Source: Candidatus Saccharicenans subterraneus (lineage in GTDB: Bacteria > Acidobacteriota > Aminicenantia > Aminicenantales > Saccharicenantaceae). Taken from it: a DNA stretch of 64,000 nt. How positions within the stretch are numbered: the stretch's first letter is position 1; each line of letters opens with the position of its first letter. A program made the translations under genes and the position numbers. Shown piece by piece: positions 59,478 to 64,000 of this stretch. Where the stretch lies: contig QUAH01000005.1 of NCBI GenBank assembly GCA_003426165.1, forward strand, positions 62,001 to 126,000, read 5' to 3'. The notes beneath the pieces are model-generated. The model was given only the letters and a program-made list of their open reading frames with translations, was not told where the DNA came from and ran no database searches.

Positions 59478-60754
59478 TCAGGTCCTGCCTCTTTTGACAT
59501 CTCTATCAATTTTAACCTTAACATATCCAGGGCTTTTTGAGTAGCCTGAAATTTGATCTGTTCCCGGCTGCCGCGAAAAAGATTCCTGGTAACGGTCGAG
59601 CCGCCAGGAAAGGCCAGTCCCACATAAACCAGCCCGACGGGCTTGGCCTGGCTGCCACCGCCTGGCCCGGCAATTCCGGTGGTGGATAGGGCGAAATCAG
59701 CCCCGGATTTTTTTCGCAGGCCCTCGGCCATGGCCAGGGCCACCTCTTCGCTGACCGCTCCTTTTACAGCTATAAGCTCCTCCGGTACTCCCAGTTCCAG
59801 GTTCTTGCTGCGGTTGCTGTAGGTCACGATTCCTTCCAGAAAATAATCCGAACTGCCAGGAATATTGGTAATCCGGTTGGCCAGCAGGCCCCCGCTGCAG
59901 GACTCGGCACAGGCCAGGGTCCAGCCGGCCGCCCGGAGTTTCTCCCCGATTACCTGTTCCAGGGATTTGCCTTCATCCGAATAGACCAGGTTGCCCAGAA
60001 GCCGGACTATTCTGGCCTTTACCCGGTTGAAAGCTTTTTCATCAGCTCCCGGTCGGCCGCTTCTAACCGGCATTTCCAGCCTGATCTGAACGTCACCGGG
60101 TGAGGCCAGGGTGATCAGTTGAAGGTCGGAAGGCAGACTTTTATAAACGGGCCTGATCAGATCTTCGACCATGGATTCTCCGGCCCCGGTTATCCTGATC
60201 ACTGACCTAAGTACCCTGACTTCTCCGAACTGTTTGAGCCGCGGCAACACCAGGTTCTCGAACATGGGTTTTAATTCAGAAGGTGGACCTGGCAGAAGAA
60301 CCATGATCCGGCTTTTTTTCTCCAGCCACAACCCTGGAGCCGTTCCGTGTGGATTTCCCAGGACCTCGGCTCCCTCTATCACGTAGGCCTGGCGGCGGTT
60401 GGAAGAGGGCATCTTCAAGCCACGACTTTCAAACCTGAGCCTGATCTTATCCAGGATATCCCGCCGAAAGACCAGCCGGGCTCCCAGCATCTCGGCCACC
60501 GCCTGCCGGGTGCGGTCGTCATCGGTAGGTCCCAGGCCGCCGCAGACCAGGATCAGCCAGCTGCGTCTCCAGGCAATTTTAAGGACCTGTTTCAGGTCCT
60601 CCAGCCGGTCGCTGACCACGGTCTTGAAGGCTAATGTCCAGCCTAGTTCCTGGAGCTTTTCGGAAATGAAAAGAGAGTTGGTTTCCTGAAAATGAGGTGT
60701 CAGCAGCTCGCTGCCGACGGCTATGAACTCGATGGTCTTCTGATCGCGTTCCAT
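59474..60754 (-). CDS. cinA: CinA family nicotinamide-nucleotide amidase
   Basis: 426 residues. N-terminal molybdopterin-binding-like (COG1058) domain, 'IEFIAVGSELL' and 'CGGLGPTDDDRTRQAVAEML', and C-terminal amidase domain with 'ACAESCSGGLLANRITNIPGSS' and 'STTGIAGPGGG'. It hydrolyses NMN and ADP-ribose in pyridine nucleotide salvage. Long-form CinA is complete here. Four bases separate it from pgpA. Confidence 0.94.
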   Translation of the reverse strand: MERDQKTIEFIAVGSELLTPHFQETNSLFISEKLQELGWTLAFKTVVSDRLEDLKQVLKIAWRRSWLILVCGGLGPTDDDRTRQAVAEMLGARLVFRRDILDKIRLRFESRGLKMPSSNRRQAYVIEGAEVLGNPHGTAPGLWLEKKSRIMVLLPGPPSELKPMFENLVLPRLKQFGEVRVLRSVIRITGAGESMVEDLIRPVYKSLPSDLQLITLASPGDVQIRLEMPVRSGRPGADEKAFNRVKARIVRLLGNLVYSDEGKSLEQVIGEKLRAAGWTLACAESCSGGLLANRITNIPGSSDYFLEGIVTYSNRSKNLELGVPEELIAVKGAVSEEVALAMAEGLRKKSGADFALSTTGIAGPGGGSQAKPVGLVYVGLAFPGGSTVTRNLFRGSREQIKFQATQKALDMLRLKLIEMSKEAGPE

Positions 60755-60758
60755 AATG

Positions 60759-61214
60759 CTACAGCCCGAAAATAAGTATCGTCAGCTGAAGCAGAATGTT
60801 AACGACCAACCCGGTGCCCAGGTCATCGGCCATTATGCCCCAGCCGGACGGAAGGGTTTCCAGCTTCTTCACCCCCATGGGTTTTATGATATCGAGAAAG
60901 CGGAAAAGTATAAAGGCCGGGGCCAGAACGACCCAGTCCGGCCTCAGCAGGAAGACAGCCAGAAGCTGGCCGGCCACCTCGTCGATGACCACCTTGCCCG
61001 GGTCTTTCAGGTTGAGGCTCCGGGCATAAATCGAAGAAAAATAAACTCCAGCAGCAATCAGCAGGAACAGGACGGCCAGATAAAGAGGCCATGCCAGGCG
61101 ATATAGATAATACTTGTAAAGGACCACCATGGCCAGGCTGGCCAGGGTTCCCGGAGCCAAAGGAAATAGACCTATGCCAAAAAACGTAGAAATTATCTTG
61201 GCCAGTTTAATCAT
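60759..61214 (-). CDS. pgpA: Phosphatidylglycerophosphatase A
   Basis: 151 residues, four membrane helices. Signature 'GIGLFPLAPGTLASL' and 'VIDEVAGQLLAVFLL' carry the acidic active-site residues, and 'FRFLDIIKPMGVKKLE' follows. It removes phosphate from phosphatidylglycerophosphate. It overlaps the rimO stop by eight bases. Confidence 0.93.
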   Translation of the reverse strand: MIKLAKIISTFFGIGLFPLAPGTLASLAMVVLYKYYLYRLAWPLYLAVLFLLIAAGVYFSSIYARSLNLKDPGKVVIDEVAGQLLAVFLLRPDWVVLAPAFILFRFLDIIKPMGVKKLETLPSGWGIMADDLGTGLVVNILLQLTILIFGL

Positions 61215-62529
61215 CAGTCACCCGTCCTATCAGGTCGTAATCCAGAGAGCGTTTTACCCGGACTTTCAGGAAAGCCGGCAGGTCTTTTCCCTTCAATCCG
61301 GGGGCCGGTTCGACCAGAACCTGACCGTCAACCTCGGGGGCCTGGAACCTGGCCCGGGTAGCCAGATAACCGGGCTTCCGGGCTTCTGAACCGTCGACGA
61401 TTACTTCCAGGGTTTGTCCGCGAAAGTTTGCGTAGAATTGGCGGGAAATCTCCCTCTGCTGCCACATGACTTCCTGCTGCCTTTTTTTCTTTTCAGCCTC
61501 GGGAACGGTGTCGCCCAGTCCGGCCGCCACCGTTCCGGGCTCCGGCGAGTAGCAGAAAACCCCCAGGTGCTCAAACCTAGCCCGAGCCACAAAAGACCGT
61601 AGTTCCCTGAATTCTTTCCGTCCTTCGCCGGGAAAGCCCACAATCAAAGAACTCCGGATAGCCACTCCCGGCACCTTTTCTCTGATTCTGTCCAGCAGCC
61701 TTAAGGCCCTGGCTCCGCCGAGCCCGCGGCCCATCCTCTTCAGGATGGAATTGGAAGCATGCTGGAAGGGCAGGTCGAGGTAACGACACATCTTGGGTTC
61801 CAGCATCACCTCCAGCAGGCTATCATCCACTTCTTCAGGATAGCCGTAAAGCAACCTGATCCACTCTATTCCTTTTATCGACAGCAGTCTTGATAGCAAA
61901 ACGGTCAGGCCCGGCCCTTTTCTATCGCGCCCGAAATAGGTGGTATCGTGGGAAATAAGGTTAATTTCCCTGATACCCAGGTCGGCCAGGTTCTTCACCT
62001 CTCTTACCACCGATTCCACAGTTCTCGATTTATAGGGCCCCTTGATCAGGGGAATGCTGCAGAAAGAGCAACGATGGGAGCAACCTTCCGAGATTTTAAC
62101 GTAGGCCCAGTGAGGACCGGTGGAGATCACCCGCGGCGTCCGGTGGTCCAGAAGAAAGGTACCGGCTCGGGACACATCTTTCTTCTTTTCGATTATCTCG
62201 TCTATCCGGTCGAAGGCCCTGACCCCGCTCCAGACATCAACCTGGGGATAGCGGGCTTTCAGGTAATCGGGGAATCTTTCCGGGTAGCAGCCGACCACCA
62301 CCAGCAGTCTTCCGGGCCTGGCCTGCTTCCAGCTCAACCCCTGGTCAATTGTCCTGTGAGCTTCTTCCCTGGCCGGTCCGATAAAGCCGCAGGTATTGAT
62401 GACCAGGATATCGGCCTGAGAGAGGTCAGCGGTGAAACTGTAACCCCTGGAATCCAGCCTGGCCAGCATGACCTCGGAGTCGACCAGATTCTTGGCACAA
62501 CCGAGGGTGACCAGCGAAACTTTTGGCAT
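61207..62529 (-). CDS. rimO: Ribosomal protein S12 methylthiotransferase
   Basis: 440 residues from ATG 62529. The N-terminal MTTase domain has 'VTLGCAKNLVDSE' and 'NTCGFIGPAREE', the radical-SAM core has CSHRCSFC (CxxxCxxC), and a TRAM domain ends the protein. It methylthiolates Asp of ribosomal protein S12. A longer in-frame start at 62607 would overlap asnS and add residues not found in the family, so MPKVSLVTLG is preferred. Its Shine-Dalgarno is poor, and it lies 11 bases after the asnS stop, suggesting coupling. Confidence 0.94.
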   Translation of the reverse strand: MPKVSLVTLGCAKNLVDSEVMLARLDSRGYSFTADLSQADILVINTCGFIGPAREEAHRTIDQGLSWKQARPGRLLVVVGCYPERFPDYLKARYPQVDVWSGVRAFDRIDEIIEKKKDVSRAGTFLLDHRTPRVISTGPHWAYVKISEGCSHRCSFCSIPLIKGPYKSRTVESVVREVKNLADLGIREINLISHDTTYFGRDRKGPGLTVLLSRLLSIKGIEWIRLLYGYPEEVDDSLLEVMLEPKMCRYLDLPFQHASNSILKRMGRGLGGARALRLLDRIREKVPGVAIRSSLIVGFPGEGRKEFRELRSFVARARFEHLGVFCYSPEPGTVAAGLGDTVPEAEKKKRQQEVMWQQREISRQFYANFRGQTLEVIVDGSEARKPGYLATRARFQAPEVDGQVLVEPAPGLKGKDLPAFLKVRVKRSLDYDLIGRVTDD

Positions 62530-62540
62530 CAAACCGAATT

Positions 62541-63833
62541 TCAGGGATAAATTCTGTAAAGCAGCCTGGGGAAGGGAATGGTTTCCCTGATATGAGGCAA
62601 CTTGCATATCCAGGCCACAGTCCTTTCCAGCCCGAGCCCGAAGCCGGAGTGGGGGAAGGTTCCGTAGCGCCGCAGGTCAACGTACCATTTATAGGCTTCC
62701 TCGGGCAGGTTGAACTCCTTGATTCTCCTTTCCAGGAGCTCCAGGTCATGAATCCTCTGGCCACCGCCGATGATCTCCCCGTAACCTTCAGATGCCATGA
62801 AATCAACACCCAAAGCCAGGTCGGGTCGCTGGGGGTCAGGCTGCATGTAGAAGGCCTTGATCTTGGCCGGAAAGTGGGTGACGCAGACCGGGCGGTCATA
62901 AATCTGGGAAAGGATTGTTTCTTCCGGGGCCCCGAAATCGTCGCCGTAGACCATTTTGGAGCCGTGTTCCACCAGCTGTTTTACCGCCTCGTCGTAGGTA
63001 AGTCGGGGGAAGGGCTTGGTTATTCTCTCCAGCGGAGCAGTATCCCTCTCCAGGACTTCCAGGTCCCTTTTCCTTCTTTCCAGGACCCTTTCCAGGATGA
63101 ACAGGATAAGGTCCTGGCCCAGCTCGATAATATCTTCCAGAGTGGCAAAGGCCACCTCCGGTTCTACCATCCAGAACTCGATCAGGTGTCGCCGTGTTTT
63201 TGATTTTTCGGCCCGGAAAGTTGGCCCGAAACAGTAGACCTTGCCGAAGGCCGCGGCCGTGGCCTCGTTGTAGAGCTGGCCGCTCTGGCTGAGGTAAGCT
63301 TTCTGGTCAAAGTACTGGGTTTCAAACAGGGTGGTGGTTCCCTCGCAGGCGCTGGGAGTCAGGATGGGGGTGTCCATCAACCTGAAGCCCCGGCCATCAA
63401 AAAAATCACGGATAGCCCTGACCGTTTCCGCCCTGACCTGGAGGATGGCGTGCTGCTTCTGGGAGCGGAGCCAGAGGTGGCGGTGCTCCATCAGGAATGG
63501 AACCGAATGTTCCTTGGGAGTGATGGGATAGTCCCTGGCAATCTGGATTACTTCAATGTCGGATATCTCCAGCTCGTAGCCGCCGGGGGCCCGCCGGTCC
63601 TCCCTGACTTTACCCCTGACGATGACTGAAGACTCCTGCGTCAAGTCGTCAAAGACTTTGAACAGCGGGAAATCCTTGTCGGGGTGAAAGACCGTTCCCT
63701 GGATAATCCCGGTGCCGTCGCGGACCAGCAGGAAGCGCACCTTGCCGCTGGACCTTTTATTGTAAACCCAGCCGCGAATTTCAACTTCCTGTCCGTTGTG
63801 CTGGCTTATATCCTCTATATAGACCCATTTCAT
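62541..63833 (-). CDS. asnS: Asparaginyl-tRNA synthetase
   Basis: 430-residue class II synthetase. N-terminal OB-fold '[24 protein letters not shown]', motif 2 '[19 protein letters not shown]' and motif 3 '[16 protein letters not shown]'. It charges tRNA-Asn. It is the first gene of an eight-gene minus-strand operon. The start ATG lacks a Shine-Dalgarno sequence and lies nine bases beyond a TGATATAAT extended -10 element, so its mRNA is probably leaderless. Confidence 0.95.
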   Translation of the reverse strand: MKWVYIEDISQHNGQEVEIRGWVYNKRSSGKVRFLLVRDGTGIIQGTVFHPDKDFPLFKVFDDLTQESSVIVRGKVREDRRAPGGYELEISDIEVIQIARDYPITPKEHSVPFLMEHRHLWLRSQKQHAILQVRAETVRAIRDFFDGRGFRLMDTPILTPSACEGTTTLFETQYFDQKAYLSQSGQLYNEATAAAFGKVYCFGPTFRAEKSKTRRHLIEFWMVEPEVAFATLEDIIELGQDLILFILERVLERRKRDLEVLERDTAPLERITKPFPRLTYDEAVKQLVEHGSKMVYGDDFGAPEETILSQIYDRPVCVTHFPAKIKAFYMQPDPQRPDLALGVDFMASEGYGEIIGGGQRIHDLELLERRIKEFNLPEEAYKWYVDLRRYGTFPHSGFGLGLERTVAWICKLPHIRETIPFPRLLYRIYP

Positions 63834-63842
63834 AATGGAAGA

Positions 63843-63870
63843 ATTATATCAAAATGACCACCTAAATCAA
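63843..63870 (-). promoter_or_regulatory. Promoter of the asnS operon, near-leaderless
   Basis: Minus strand TTGATT (63870-63865), 16-base spacer, perfect TATAAT (63848-63843) with TGn extension; the ATG follows nine bases later. Confidence 0.65.
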
Positions 63871-63966
63871 TCCGCCGGCCTCAACCGGGCTGTGGTTTTG
63901 AAAGCTCCTCAAGGCCAGGCCCTTGCAAATTTATTCCGGTTGCTCTAATTTAGCGAGTGGAAAGAC

Positions 63967-64000
63967 ATGGCTGAAATCAAGCCCTACAAACCGGTCAAGT
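63967..64000 (+). CDS. Start of an unidentified gene (3' partial)
   Basis: An ATG preceded by GTGGAAAG gives MAEIKPYKPVK before the window ends. Eleven residues do not identify a family. A TTGCAA-TCTAAT pair upstream (63923-63949, 15-base spacer) may be its promoter. Confidence 0.4.
   Translation, partial: MAEIKPYKPVK

Overview
The window is dense bacterial chromosome from an uncultured-type, diderm, anaerobic heterotroph. Outer-membrane and envelope signals (an Omp85/BamA-like barrel, lipoproteins, many signal peptides), a single-chain pyruvate:ferredoxin oxidoreductase, iron-sulphur oxidoreductases, paired M16 peptidases, a secreted Asp-box (VPS10-like) protein and a fused formiminotransferase-cyclodeaminase together resemble the Acidobacteriota/Candidatus Aminicenantes type of genome. 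That assignment is inference from gene content; no rRNA is present to test it. No phage, IS element or CRISPR array was seen, and no gap longer than 300 bases lacks a gene.

Layout. 1-2480: end of a B12/iron-siderophore ABC importer (binding protein cut by the window edge, permease, ATPase). 2505-5761 (-): two-subunit FAD/iron-sulphur amino-acid dehydrogenase. 5965-11283: a tiny leader ORF, an acetyltransferase-like protein, a secreted GH127 beta-L-arabinofuranosidase, then a rhodanese / CXXC miniprotein / NapH-like ferredoxin membrane protein operon. 11369-18289: outer-membrane barrel, a Tat-exported sugar-isomerase-fold protein, a 910-residue Asp-box protein and a PLP desulfhydrase. 18325-24713: hflKC, threonine synthase, tadA, two tRNA-Ser genes, homoserine dehydrogenase and ornithine aminotransferase. 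24832-33286: aromatic-rich lipoprotein, EamA transporter, dnaX-ybaB-recR and nifJ. 33287-35973 (-): first M16 pair. 36082-37942: sigma54-type response regulator whose 3' end runs into the RNase P RNA gene, followed by initiator tRNA. 38169-41971: aminopeptidase P, NusG paralogue, glmS. 41980-47900 (-): hydantoinase/oxoprolinase pair, FmdB zinc ribbon, RidA, PepD. 47983-50464: zinc ABC importer behind a Zur-like operator. 50594-55099 (-): second M16 pair plus formiminotransferase-cyclodeaminase. 55224-56480: S-adenosylhomocysteinase. 56516-63833 (-): long operon asnS-rimO-pgpA-cinA-thpR-plsY-gpsA-TPR lipoprotein. The window ends in the first codons of another plus-strand gene.

How it fits together. 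Much of the metabolism handles peptides and amino acids: PepD, aminopeptidase P, M16 proteins, ornithine aminotransferase, PLP desulfhydrase, hydantoinase/oxoprolinase, formiminoglutamate breakdown, RidA to clear enamines, and an amino-acid dehydrogenase and PFOR feeding electrons to ferredoxin. Threonine synthesis (hom, thrC) is anabolic.

Regulation. Several first-of-operon genes (12538-, 21632+, 36082+, 63833-, the ORF at 5965+) have a good -10 box only 6-11 bases before the start codon and no Shine-Dalgarno sequence, so leaderless mRNAs seem common, while genes inside operons keep strong Shine-Dalgarno sites and ATGA overlaps.
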